Shown here: positions 49,656-57,629 of the stretch, one piece after another
Position numbering within the stretch: the first letter of the stretch is position 1
Layout of the letters: each line of letters begins with the position of its first letter
Assembly: GCF_900187455.1 (NCBI RefSeq)
Contig: NZ_FYDX01000008.1
Coordinates: 186,001 to 250,000, forward strand
DNA from: Pseudomonas sp. Irchel 3E13
Lineage (GTDB): Bacteria > Pseudomonadota > Gammaproteobacteria > Pseudomonadales > Pseudomonadaceae
Length of the DNA: 64,000 bases
Reading direction: 5' to 3'
Notes under the pieces: generated by a model
What the model saw: only the letters and a program-made list of their open reading frames with translations
Databases searched by the model: none
What the model was told of the DNA's origin: nothing
Program-made: the position numbers and the translations under genes

Positions 49656-50353
49656 TTTCTTGAATCTTCATAGATTTGCCATACGGTGAGTACGTTGAAT
49701 ATGGCCTCAAGTGAAAGTGCTCCAGCCCCCATGCCTTGATAGGCCCTTATATAGTCACTATTGATGGGTCTGAACAGCGACCACGCCCCAGGCTTTAAGA
49801 CTTTCTTGAAAACGCCATAGCCAGAAAACCCGATATCTGCCAAGCCATATGCGATATTTCCATGGCTGGTACTACCACCTAAAGCTCTAGCGGTCGTTTG
49901 ATAGATTTTCTTTACAGGCCCTTGTGAGTCAGACTGCCCTGTGAGCAGATTGTCACCGTTTTCATAGAAATTATTGGCTCCGTGCAACGCCAAGGGCAGT
50001 CCGACAACGCAGCCTGCCCATGTAGCACATAGACCTGCTCCAGTAACTATCTGAACGCTCCCGGCAACAAGCCCAAGTCCTTTTCTTCCGATCTCAACGA
50101 CCTTAAGCCCCAGACTTTTTCGCTCCGCCTCAATTACCCGCAACCCTTCTTCACTACTAATCTCCCCCCGCCCAACCGCATCCACCACCTGCTTCGCGTA
50201 ATACGCCATCTCCCGCTTGAAGCGCCCTCGTAGCGCCATATCGGCGATATACCGTGAGCCAACTATCGAGGCGTATTGCGTCAGCTTTGCCGCGGCGTCG
50301 CTGACGATCCAGTAGTCGTGGGTTTCAAGTGGGTAGGGGGAAGGGCGTCGCAT
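49652..50353 (-). CDS. DUF4225-like protein, probable Hcp-associated T6SS effector
   Basis: The 233-residue protein has an N-terminal helical part (DAAAKLTQYASIVGSRYIADMALRGRFKREMAYYAKQVVDAV, EISSEEGLRVIEAE) followed by hydrophobic glycine-rich helices (GLVAGSVQIVTGAGLCATWAGCVVGLPLALHGANNFYENGD) and a variable C-terminus. This pattern fits DUF4225 proteins found downstream of orphan hcp genes in Pseudomonas. The start overlaps the hcp stop (TAATG). The hydrophobic middle suggests membrane action. The activity is unproven. Confidence 0.72.
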   Translation of the reverse strand: MRRPSPYPLETHDYWIVSDAAAKLTQYASIVGSRYIADMALRGRFKREMAYYAKQVVDAVGRGEISSEEGLRVIEAERKSLGLKVVEIGRKGLGLVAGSVQIVTGAGLCATWAGCVVGLPLALHGANNFYENGDNLLTGQSDSQGPVKKIYQTTARALGGSTSHGNIAYGLADIGFSGYGVFKKVLKPGAWSLFRPINSDYIRAYQGMGAGALSLEAIFNVLTVWQIYEDSRK

Positions 50354-50838
50354 TATTGTTCATCCCCCCAGGAGGCATAGCCTTGGGTGCTGGCGCTGTG
50401 GTGGGTCCAGCTAATGTTGTCGTAGCGCAGGGCGATCTGTTCGGTGGCGTCGACGTCATTCAGCAATACCGCGTGCGGTACATCGAAGGTCAGGGCCACG
50501 ATCCGGGCGCCGTCGATCCTGATGCTGTAGTACTTCTCCATCCCGCCTGTCGACGTGGTTCGGTAGAGATGTAGCTCACAGGTCAGCACTTCCCGGGTTG
50601 TCAGCGCTTCGGCCAGCAGTGGCGAGGCCTTGTCGATCGGCTTGGTGATGATGAGGGGATTGTGGGTGGCGTGGGCGGTGTTGCTGATGCTGGTCATCTG
50701 ATGGTCCACCGACAGCACCAGGATCTGGTCGGTGTGCCCGGCCTGGCATTTGTTGCCGATGGAATCCTGGGTGGAGCAGCCGGCCGAGATGAGGCCCATT
50801 GTGTTGCCCTTGATGGACAGGTAGCTGTGGGTAGCCAT
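50353..50838 (-). CDS. hcp: Hcp-family type VI secretion tube protein (orphan)
   Basis: The 161-residue protein begins MATHSYLSIKGNTMGLISAG, the Hcp signature of the hexameric T6SS inner tube, and keeps the family length and strands (LSVDHQMTS, KPIDKASPLLAEALTTREVLTCELHLYR, YYSIRIDGARIVALTFDVP). No other T6SS genes lie nearby, so it is an orphan hcp that would load an effector into an apparatus encoded elsewhere. It overlaps the DUF4225-like gene by one base. The leader contains a hairpin that pairs the Shine-Dalgarno sequence. Confidence 0.92.
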   Translation of the reverse strand: MATHSYLSIKGNTMGLISAGCSTQDSIGNKCQAGHTDQILVLSVDHQMTSISNTAHATHNPLIITKPIDKASPLLAEALTTREVLTCELHLYRTTSTGGMEKYYSIRIDGARIVALTFDVPHAVLLNDVDATEQIALRYDNISWTHHSASTQGYASWGDEQ

Positions 50839-50842
50839 GGTC

Positions 50843-50864
50843 GAACTCCTTGTAGGCGGAGTTC
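50843..50864 (-). promoter_or_regulatory. hcp leader hairpin sequestering the ribosome site, possible RsmA target
   Basis: Read on the minus strand, GAACTCC and GGAGTTC (7-bp perfect arms, 8-base loop GCCTACAA) flank and include AAGGAG, the hcp Shine-Dalgarno sequence, which ends seven bases before the ATG. The stretch TACAAGGAG resembles the RsmA/CsrA core (CANGGANG). Translational control of hcp by RsmA is known in P. aeruginosa; its operation here is inferred. Confidence 0.5.
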
Positions 50865-51012
50865 GCAGCCTAGAGACCGAACACGGGGTGCGTCTGTGGG
50901 ATGTTTCCTAAAGTTAATCGCGAAAAGTTTATGGTTTGTCGTGTGGCCCGGTAAGACTCATGACGTCCCTGTCGTGCCGGGTGGTTTCAGCCGGCACGAC
51001 AGGCGCACGGCA

Positions 51013-52080
51013 CTAACAAATCCGCGGCAACTGCTCCCCCACCAGCCAATCCACCACCCGCCGCCCGCCAAACCGCGTATGCATCTGCACGAACCCGTGT
51101 TCATCGGCGATGACGGTGCCGATGCGGGCGGCGTGCTGGCCGAGGGGATGGGCGCGGAGGGTGCGGAGCAGGGCGTCGGCGTCCTGTTCGGCGCAGATCG
51201 CCACCAGCTTGCCTTCGTTGGCCACGTACAGCGGGTCGAGGCCAAGCAGTTCGCAGGCGGCTTCGACCTGGGCCTGGACGGGGATGGCGGCTTCGTCGAG
51301 GAGCATGCCGACACCCGACTGTCCGGCGATTTCGTTGAGGGTGGTGGCCAGGCCGCCACGGGTCGGGTCGCGCAGTACGCGCAGGCCGGGGGCGACGGCC
51401 AGCAGGGCGGCGACCAGTTCGTGCAGCGCCGCGCTGTCGGAGCGGATCTGGGTCTCGAACTCCAGTGACTCGCGCTGCGAAAGAATGGCCACGCCATGCT
51501 CGCCGATGCTGCCGGAGAGCAGGATCACGTCCCCCGGCCGGGCGCGGTGGCCGCTGGTGTCGATGCCGGCGGCGACCACGCCGATGCCGGTGGTGCTGAT
51601 GAAGACGCCGTCGCCCTTGCCACGCTCGACCACCTTGGTGTCGCCGGTGACGATGGCCACGCCGGCCTGGCGGGCGGCGTCGCCCATGGCGTCGGCGATG
51701 CGCTTGAGGTCGCCGAGGGGGAAGCCTTCTTCGAGGATGAAGCTGGCCGACAGGTACAGCGGCTGCGCGCCGCTCATGGCGACGTCGTTGACGGTGCCGT
51801 GCACCGCCAGGCTGCCGATGTCGCCACCGGGGAAGAACAGCGGCGAGATGACGTGGGCGTCGGTGGCCATCACCAGCCGCTCGCCGGGGTTGAGCATCGG
51901 CGCCAGCGTCGCGCCGTCGTTGCCCTTGCGCAGCCAGGGGTTGTCGAAGGCGCGCAGGAAGATCTCGTCGATCAGTTGCGCCGAGGCGCGGCCGCCGGCG
52001 CCGTGGGCCATTTCGATCTGGCCGTCGCGCAGGTTGAGCGGGCGTACGTAGCCGCGTTTGACCGTGGAGCGGGCGTTCAT
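51013..52080 (-). CDS. hypE: HypE, hydrogenase maturation (carbamoyl dehydratase)
   Basis: The 355-residue PurM-like ATPase dehydrates the carbamoyl group on its C-terminal cysteine to cyanide for the Fe(CN)2CO centre. Visible are MAHGAGGRASAQLIDEIFLRAF, FFPGGDIGSLAVHGTVNDVAMSGA, RDPTRGGLATTLNEIA and the essential C-terminal PRIC. It works with HypF (carbamoyl donor) and HypCD (acceptor). It is the last gene of the hydrogenase operon, overlapping the hypD stop by four bases (ATGA). Confidence 0.95.
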   Translation of the reverse strand: MNARSTVKRGYVRPLNLRDGQIEMAHGAGGRASAQLIDEIFLRAFDNPWLRKGNDGATLAPMLNPGERLVMATDAHVISPLFFPGGDIGSLAVHGTVNDVAMSGAQPLYLSASFILEEGFPLGDLKRIADAMGDAARQAGVAIVTGDTKVVERGKGDGVFISTTGIGVVAAGIDTSGHRARPGDVILLSGSIGEHGVAILSQRESLEFETQIRSDSAALHELVAALLAVAPGLRVLRDPTRGGLATTLNEIAGQSGVGMLLDEAAIPVQAQVEAACELLGLDPLYVANEGKLVAICAEQDADALLRTLRAHPLGQHAARIGTVIADEHGFVQMHTRFGGRRVVDWLVGEQLPRIC

Positions 52081-53207
52081 ACGGCGTGAACCTCAATGTC
52101 TTTGTAGCGCCCGTAGGCGTAATGCGCGGCGCACGCGCCTTCGTTGGAAACCATGCACGAGCCGACCGGGTTTTCCGGGGTGCACACCGTGCCGAACAGG
52201 CGGCAGTCGATGGGCTGTTTCTGCCCGCGCAGGATCGGCCCGCAGTCGCAGGCCTTGTGGTCGGGCACCGACTGGTAGCGCAGGGCGAAGCGCGCTTCGG
52301 CGTCGTGGCGGGCGAAGGCCGGGCGGATCCGCCGGGCGCTGGCGGGCATCTCGCCCAGGCCGCGCCATTCGAAGCTGTCGCGCAGCTCGAAGACTTCTTC
52401 CATCAGCGCCTGCATCGGCCGGCTGCCGTGGTCGCTGACGGCGCGGATGAATTCGTTTTCCACCTCGGCGCGGCCGTCGTTGACCTGCTGTACCAGCATG
52501 AGAATGGCCTGCAGCACGTCCAGCGGTTCGAAGCCGGCGATCACCACCGGCTTTTGGTAGCGGCGGGCGAATTCGCCGTAGGGCGCCGCGCCGATCACCA
52601 CGCTGACATGCGCCGGACCAATGAAACCGTCCAGCGCCACCGCCTGTTCGGCGGGGGTGTCGAGGATGTGGGCGATGGCCGGCGGGGTGAGGACGTGGCA
52701 ACAGAGTACGCTGAAGTTGTCGAGGCCGCGCCGGGCGGCTTCGCGGATCACCAGGGCGGTGGGCGGCGTGGTGGTTTCGAAGCCGACGGCGAAGAACACC
52801 ACCTCGCGGCCGGGGTTGGCCTCGGCGATTTTCAGCGCGTCTTGCGGCGAGTAGATCATCCGGATGTCGGCGCCACGGGCCTTGGCCCGCAGCAGCGAGA
52901 GCCCGTCGGAGGCCGGCACGCGCATCGTGTCGCCGTAGCTGCAGAGGATCACCCGCTGTTCCAGGGCCAGGCGGATCGCCAGGTCGATGCGTCCGATCGG
53001 CAGCACGCACACCGGGCAACCGGGACCGTGGATCATGCGCACGTTGCCCGGCAGCAGGTCGCTCACGCCGTAGCGCGAAATGGCGTGGGTGTGCCCGCCG
53101 CAGAATTCCATGAAGCGGTATTCGCGGTCGGTGCGGGCGGCTTCGCGGATGCGTCCGGCGATCTGCCGGGCGAGGTCGCCGTCGCGGTATTCGTCGATGT
53201 ACTTCAT
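52077..53207 (-). CDS. hypD: HypD, hydrogenase iron-centre assembly scaffold
   Basis: The 376-residue iron-sulfur protein joins HypC to hold the iron while CN and CO are added. Conserved pieces are FMEFCGGHTHAISRYG, HGPGCPVCVLP, VGFETTTPPTA and the C-terminal cysteine cluster (CDCGPILRG, DCRLFGTVCTPENPVGSC, SNEGACAAHY) that ligates a [4Fe-4S] cluster. The start ATG overlaps the hypC stop by three bases. Confidence 0.95.
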   Translation of the reverse strand: MKYIDEYRDGDLARQIAGRIREAARTDREYRFMEFCGGHTHAISRYGVSDLLPGNVRMIHGPGCPVCVLPIGRIDLAIRLALEQRVILCSYGDTMRVPASDGLSLLRAKARGADIRMIYSPQDALKIAEANPGREVVFFAVGFETTTPPTALVIREAARRGLDNFSVLCCHVLTPPAIAHILDTPAEQAVALDGFIGPAHVSVVIGAAPYGEFARRYQKPVVIAGFEPLDVLQAILMLVQQVNDGRAEVENEFIRAVSDHGSRPMQALMEEVFELRDSFEWRGLGEMPASARRIRPAFARHDAEARFALRYQSVPDHKACDCGPILRGQKQPIDCRLFGTVCTPENPVGSCMVSNEGACAAHYAYGRYKDIEVHAV

Positions 53208-53431
53208 GGCTGTTGCGCCTGATCGAGTTCGTTGAACATTTCCAGGGTGCGCCGGGCTTCTTCCGGGTCGATCAGGCCGAGGGCGTAGCCGACGTGGACG
53301 ATCACGTAGTCGCCGATCTGCGCGCCGCTGACCAGCGCCAGGGAGATTTCCTTGCGGATGCCGCCGAGGTCGACCAGCGCCTGATCGTTGTCGCGCAGTT
53401 CCACCACGCGGGCGGGGATGGCTAGGCACAT
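53204..53431 (-). CDS. hypC: HypC, hydrogenase maturation chaperone
   Basis: The 75-residue OB-fold chaperone begins MCLAIPARVVE, whose Cys2 binds iron after Met removal, and contains DLGGIRKEISLALV and YVIVHVGYALGLIDPEEARRTL. It shuttles the Fe(CN)2CO unit with HypD to the large-subunit precursor. A second HypC-like gene, hoxL, lies earlier in the operon. The start lies inside the end of hypF (10-base overlap). Confidence 0.93.
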   Translation of the reverse strand: MCLAIPARVVELRDNDQALVDLGGIRKEISLALVSGAQIGDYVIVHVGYALGLIDPEEARRTLEMFNELDQAQQP

Positions 53432-54594
53432 GCGGGGAGGTCCTCCAGTGGCAGGGCGCTGTGACCGGTGAGGTCGGCCCAGTGCGCGGCGACCCAGGCC
53501 TGGCCGACGGCCAGACCGGCGTCGCCGCAGGAAATGCTTTGGGCGCTGAACACCTGGCGGCCCTGGGCGCTGAGGTGCTGTTCGAGGCGCGCGCTGAGCA
53601 GGCGGTTGGCGAAGCAGCCGCCGCCCAGCAGCACCGGCAACTCGCGGGACTGGCGCCCGACCTGATCGGCCAGGGCCGCGGCGAGGGTCAGGTGGAACAG
53701 CGCGGCGCCTTCGCCGACCCGGCCTTGATCGGCCAGGTCGAACAGCCGCGCCAGCAGCGGCAGCAGGTCGAGGCGGCCATCGTCGCGCAGCCACCAGAGG
53801 CCATCGACGCGGGGCGCTGGCGCCTGTTGCAAATACTCGCTGGCGCGTTGTTCCAGGGCGATCGCGGCTTCGGCTTCGAACGCCTGGCGAACGCTCAGGC
53901 CGAGGATGCCGGCGGCGGCGTCGAACCAGCGTCCGGCGCCGCTGCTCAACGGGCAGTTGAGACGGCGTTCGAGCATGCGCGCCACGGTGCTGGCGGCGGG
54001 CGCGCCGACCAGCGCATTCAGGCGCGGGCCGATCTCGGCATCGCGGCCCAGCAAATGCAAGGCCGCGGCCATCAACCGCCAGGGCTCGCGGGCGGCGATA
54101 TCGCCACCGGGCAGCGGCAGTGGCAGCAATGCGCCGAGGCGGCGCCAGGCGCGGTCGTCGGCCCACAGCAGTTCGCCGCCCCAGGCCGCGCCGTCGCTGC
54201 CCAGGCCGACGCCATCCAGCGCCAGGCCAAGCACCGGGCCGCGCAGCCCATGTTCGGCTTGCAGCGCGGCGATATGGGCGTGGTGATGCTGCACGCCGAG
54301 CGCCGGCACGCCCCGTTGCGCGGCGGTGTCGAGGGCCAGGCGGGTGCTGTGGAAATCCGGGTGCAGGTCATGGGCGATGGCCCGCAGCGGCGCTTCGGCG
54401 CGGGCCAGCAAACGCTGCAGCGAATCTTCCAGGGCCAGGCAGTTCGCTGTTTCGCCGAGGTCGCCGTGCACCGGCGACCAGATCACCTGGTCGCCCTGCA
54501 GCAGGCAGGCGCTGTTTTTCAACCAGGCGCCACAGGCCAGCACCGGCGGCCAGACCGCCGCGCCGGGCAGGGTTTGCGTGCGCAGCTCACCCAT
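53422..54594 (-). CDS. hypF: HypF, short form with only the carbamoyltransferase (Kae1-like) part
   Basis: The 390-residue protein corresponds to the C-terminal half of HypF: VIWSPVHGDLGETANC, HDLHPDFHSTRLA, GVQHHHAHIAALQAEHG, LALDGVGLGSDGAAWGGELL and VLLGGGCFANRLLSARL are conserved. The acylphosphatase, zinc-finger and YrdC domains of the roughly 750-residue enzyme are absent. A truncated HypF1 of similar size is known in Ralstonia/Cupriavidus, so the gene is probably functional and not a fragment. Whether a full-length hypF exists elsewhere cannot be seen. Confidence 0.85.
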   Translation of the reverse strand: MGELRTQTLPGAAVWPPVLACGAWLKNSACLLQGDQVIWSPVHGDLGETANCLALEDSLQRLLARAEAPLRAIAHDLHPDFHSTRLALDTAAQRGVPALGVQHHHAHIAALQAEHGLRGPVLGLALDGVGLGSDGAAWGGELLWADDRAWRRLGALLPLPLPGGDIAAREPWRLMAAALHLLGRDAEIGPRLNALVGAPAASTVARMLERRLNCPLSSGAGRWFDAAAGILGLSVRQAFEAEAAIALEQRASEYLQQAPAPRVDGLWWLRDDGRLDLLPLLARLFDLADQGRVGEGAALFHLTLAAALADQVGRQSRELPVLLGGGCFANRLLSARLEQHLSAQGRQVFSAQSISCGDAGLAVGQAWVAAHWADLTGHSALPLEDLPACA

Positions 54595-55495
54595 GGCGGT
54601 CGCCCAGCAGCCAGTCCAGCCATGCCTGCATGCCGCTGCCGTCGCGGGCGCTGAGCTGGATCACGCGCAGTCCGGGGTTGACCCGGTGGGCGTAGTCGAG
54701 GCAACGCTGCACGTCGAAGTCCAGGTGCGGCAGCAGGTCGGTCTTGGTCAGCAGCATCAGGCCGGCGGCAGCGAACATGTCCGGGTACTTCAACGGTTTG
54801 TCCTCGCCCTCGGTGACCGAGAGGATCGCCACCTTGGCCGCTTCGCCCAGGTCCCACAGGGCCGGGCACACCAGATTGCCGACGTTTTCGATAAACAGGA
54901 TGCCGGCCGGCCCGCGGGCCGCCAACGGGCGCAACGCACCGATGACCGGCGCGGCGCTGGCGGGCGCCAGGCGCGTGGCGGCGTGGCTGTGCGCGTGGCC
55001 TTGGGCGTGCACCGCAGCGTGCAGCGGCAGGCGCGCGTAGGCGTCGGCGACCATCCGCGCATCCAGGTGGCAGCCCTTGCCGGTATTGACCTGGATCGCC
55101 GGCACGCCGGTGGCGCGGATGCGCTCGGCGTCGTGGCTGGTCTGCTGGTCGCCTTCGATCACTGCCAGTGGCAGGTGCGGCCGGCGCTGGTGCAGGGCGT
55201 CGAGGGTGGCGCAGAGCAGGGTGGTCTTGCCCGAGCCGGGGCTGGACACCAGATTCAGCGCCAGCACGCCGTGGCTGTCGAAGTCCTGGCGATTGCGCGC
55301 GGCGTGCTGGTCGTTGGCGCCCAGCACGTCCTGCTCGATGCGGATGGTGCGCGACTGGCTCACGCCGGGCAGCGACACACCGGCGCTGCCGAGGCCGTAA
55401 TGCAGGGCGCCACCGGCATCGATCACCGCATCGGTGGCGGCGGATGGCGCGGGATTATGGGAATGGCCGCTGGAGCAGCCGCAGACGACGCACAT
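54587..55495 (-). CDS. hypB: HypB, GTPase for nickel insertion
   Basis: The 302-residue GTPase has the N-terminal metal site MCVVCGCSSGHSHN, P-loop SSPGSGKTTLL, IEGDQQTSHDAERI, the metal-binding GKGCHLDARMV and ENVGNLVCPALWDLGE. It inserts nickel with HypA into the large-subunit precursor. An internal His-containing stretch (HAQGHAHSHA) may store nickel, though it is shorter than in rhizobial HypB. It overlaps hypF by eight bases. Confidence 0.94.
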   Translation of the reverse strand: MCVVCGCSSGHSHNPAPSAATDAVIDAGGALHYGLGSAGVSLPGVSQSRTIRIEQDVLGANDQHAARNRQDFDSHGVLALNLVSSPGSGKTTLLCATLDALHQRRPHLPLAVIEGDQQTSHDAERIRATGVPAIQVNTGKGCHLDARMVADAYARLPLHAAVHAQGHAHSHAATRLAPASAAPVIGALRPLAARGPAGILFIENVGNLVCPALWDLGEAAKVAILSVTEGEDKPLKYPDMFAAAGLMLLTKTDLLPHLDFDVQRCLDYAHRVNPGLRVIQLSARDGSGMQAWLDWLLGDRHG

Positions 55496-55516
55496 GGCGT
55501 TTCTCCTGTTGCGGGT

Positions 55517-55864
55517 TCAGTGATCCTCGACCTGCAGGTCGAGGATGCGCAGTTCAGTACCGCCGTTGGCTTGCAGCCAGAAACCGCCGCACTGGGGGCA
55601 GGGCGCGCCGCGCTGGAGCAGCGGCACGTTGCTGGCGCAGTCCAGGCACCAGGCCTGGCCGTCGGGTTGTTCGATCTCGATATGGGCGCCGGCGAGCAGG
55701 CTGCCGGGGGCGAGGGCTTCGAGGGCGAAACGCAGCGCCTCGACTTCCACCCCGGCGAGCTTACCGGCCTCCAGGCGCAGGCGGCTGACCCGCGCGAACG
55801 GGTCCTTGCGCGCGGCGTCTTCCACGGCGGCGAGAATGCCGCCGGCCAGACTCACTTCATGCAT
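55517..55864 (-). CDS. hypA: HypA, nickel delivery protein
   Basis: The 115-residue protein begins MHEVSLAGGILAAVEDAA, with the Ni-binding Met-His-Glu terminus, and has a zinc site from CLDC and CPQC in the C-terminal half. It delivers nickel to HypB and the hydrogenase large subunit. The ATG overlaps the end of hoxV by eight bases. A much longer upstream frame is only the overlap with hoxV. Confidence 0.93.
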   Translation of the reverse strand: MHEVSLAGGILAAVEDAARKDPFARVSRLRLEAGKLAGVEVEALRFALEALAPGSLLAGAHIEIEQPDGQAWCLDCASNVPLLQRGAPCPQCGGFWLQANGGTELRILDLQVEDH

Positions 55865-56939
55865 AGCGCGGCGCTCCTGACTCGTTCGCCGGGTGATCGG
55901 GGTGGCGCTGCGCGGGACTCTCCAGTCGGTACGCCAGACAGGGGTCGAATACCGCCAGCAGCAGTTCGGCCTGGCGCCGCGCGGTGCCGTCGTTGGGCAG
56001 TGCTTCGAGGGCGCGGGCCAGTGTGCCGCGAGGATGCAGATTCCATTCGGTGGGCGCCAGTACCTGGTAGTCGTATATACGCCGATCTTCGCTCGCGACG
56101 TCGAGCTGCACACGGTGCAGCAGCAGGCCGCGGGCGGTTTCGCTCCAGGCAAGCGCTTGACCCTCGCCGAGCGCGATCGCACCGAGGGCCAGCGCTCGCG
56201 GTTGCGCCTGGCTCAGCTCGACCAGGTCCGCCAGCCGCGCGCCGAGGCGCAGCCAGGCGCTGTCGTAACGCTGCGCGCCGCTGTCGCCCGCGCGGCTCCA
56301 GGCGCCGGTTTCGCGGGGCGCGCCGGCGAGTTCCGGTGCGCTGAGAAAATCCGCCTGAACGGCCAGGCTGGCGCCGATGGCGAACAGGCTGGCGCGGTCG
56401 CCTGGCAGCGCGTCGAGCGGCAGCACCAGCGCCTCGGCGCGTTCACGGCAGCCGTGCAGCAGGCGGGCGACGGCGTGGCGGCCACGGCCGCTCCAGTCCA
56501 GCAGCGCCTGGCGCGGGTCGGCGTGCCAGTGCCGCAACCAGTCGTGGGCCGAACCTTCGAACCAGGCGTCGATCCGCATGTCCAGCCCGGGCGGTGACAT
56601 CGGCGTGTCGCTCGCGACGTCGGCCAGCAGCCGCGGCCAGTCGAGCAGGATGTGCCGCAAGTGCTCGCGGCGGTTTTCGCCGTGGAGGATTCGCCGCGCT
56701 TCGTCGCTGGGCGCGACATCACCCTCGACGGCGGCACGCAGCGCCAGCTCGGCGGTCAGCCGATGGGCCTGGCCGCACAGGCTGTAGAGCAACGGCAGGC
56801 GTTGCACCGCCGCCTGCGCCGGTTGCCCGCGCAACAGGCGTCCGGCCAGCGGCGGACGGCCGCCGATTAGCGCGGGACGCTGCGCCGGACGCACTCGCAA
56901 CGAGCCGGCCAGCCGGGCCAGCGGATCGTCGACGGTCAT
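55857..56939 (-). CDS. hoxV: HoxV/HupK, hydrogenase large-subunit maturation protein
   Basis: The 360-residue protein is distantly related to hydrogenase large subunits and has YSLCGQAHRLTAE near an L1-like position and a FDPCLAYR near the C-terminus in place of DPCxxCxxH. HoxV/HupK is thought to act as a scaffold for metal-centre assembly in oxygen-exposed conditions. Overlaps with hoxT (four bases) and hypA show one transcript. Confidence 0.85.
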   Translation of the reverse strand: MTVDDPLARLAGSLRVRPAQRPALIGGRPPLAGRLLRGQPAQAAVQRLPLLYSLCGQAHRLTAELALRAAVEGDVAPSDEARRILHGENRREHLRHILLDWPRLLADVASDTPMSPPGLDMRIDAWFEGSAHDWLRHWHADPRQALLDWSGRGRHAVARLLHGCRERAEALVLPLDALPGDRASLFAIGASLAVQADFLSAPELAGAPRETGAWSRAGDSGAQRYDSAWLRLGARLADLVELSQAQPRALALGAIALGEGQALAWSETARGLLLHRVQLDVASEDRRIYDYQVLAPTEWNLHPRGTLARALEALPNDGTARRQAELLLAVFDPCLAYRLESPAQRHPDHPANESGAPRYA

Positions 56940-57412
56940 GGCCGGTCTCCCGTCAGGCGGCCGAACAGCAGGCCACGCCGGCTCGGGTTGGCCGGTACTT
57001 CAACGGGCGGGCGGCGCAACACGGAGAGCACGTGCACGGCGGTCTTGCGGGCGCCGTTGGCGTCGGCGAAGTCGAACATCGGCGAGAACAGCGAGCAGCT
57101 CTGGTACGCGCCGAATACGTCGTCGTGGACGCTGATGAAGTCCATGCGTTCGTCACCGATCAGGTACTCGCGCACCTCGCCCTCGGCGGGCGCGTCGTTG
57201 CCGTCCGGCAGCCAGATCAGGTTCATGCACCACGGCGTGATGAGGATGCCGAGCAGCCCGGGGTTGGCCTGCGGGCCGACGTGCTGCCAGGCGAAGCCGA
57301 CGACTTCAACGTCCAGCGCCGGGTGCAACAACGGCAGGCCGCGCATGCGGGTGTCGGCGATTTCACGGAAACGCCGGGCCAGTGCTTCGGCTCTCGGGTT
57401 CGGTTCAGTCAT
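56936..57412 (-). CDS. hoxT: HoxT/HupJ, hydrogenase assembly protein
   Basis: The 158-residue protein fits the HupJ family: FREIADTRMRGLPLLHPALDVEVVGF, GILITPWCMNLIWLPDG and FGAYQSCSLFSPMFDFADANGA are the recognisable pieces. Its exact task is unknown; it is needed for assembly of the active enzyme, particularly in air. It overlaps hoxR by eight bases. Confidence 0.87.
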   Translation of the reverse strand: MTEPNPRAEALARRFREIADTRMRGLPLLHPALDVEVVGFAWQHVGPQANPGLLGILITPWCMNLIWLPDGNDAPAEGEVREYLIGDERMDFISVHDDVFGAYQSCSLFSPMFDFADANGARKTAVHVLSVLRRPPVEVPANPSRRGLLFGRLTGDRP

Positions 57413-57629
57413 CGAGCACCATGAACTGTTCGGCGTCGCCGTCGCAATTGGGGCAGCGCCAGTGTTCGGGCAGGCGCGAGAACGGCGTGCCCGCGGCGAT
57501 CTGCCAGACCGGGTCGCCCTGCGCCGGGTCGTAGATCCACCAGCAGATCTTGCATTCCAGGCGGGTGGCGTCGGCCAGGCGGCTGCGGTCGCCGAGGTAG
57601 CTGCCTTCGAAACCGCAAAAGTCGCTCAT
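57405..57629 (-). CDS. hoxR: HoxR/HupI rubredoxin
   Basis: The 74-residue rubredoxin-like protein binds one iron through CKIC and CPNC, with the usual WWIYDPAQGDP and GTPFSRLPEHWRCP between them. In oxygen-tolerant hydrogenase operons this rubredoxin helps form or protect the special proximal iron-sulfur cluster. ATG at 57629 overlaps the hoxQ stop by four bases. Confidence 0.92.
   Translation of the reverse strand: MSDFCGFEGSYLGDRSRLADATRLECKICWWIYDPAQGDPVWQIAAGTPFSRLPEHWRCPNCDGDAEQFMVLDD

Noticed and set aside
54326..56344. Plus-strand open frame of 672 codons opposite hypB, hypA and hoxV
   Set aside because: Antisense shadow; the minus-strand genes have overlapping starts and stops and clear Hyp motifs.
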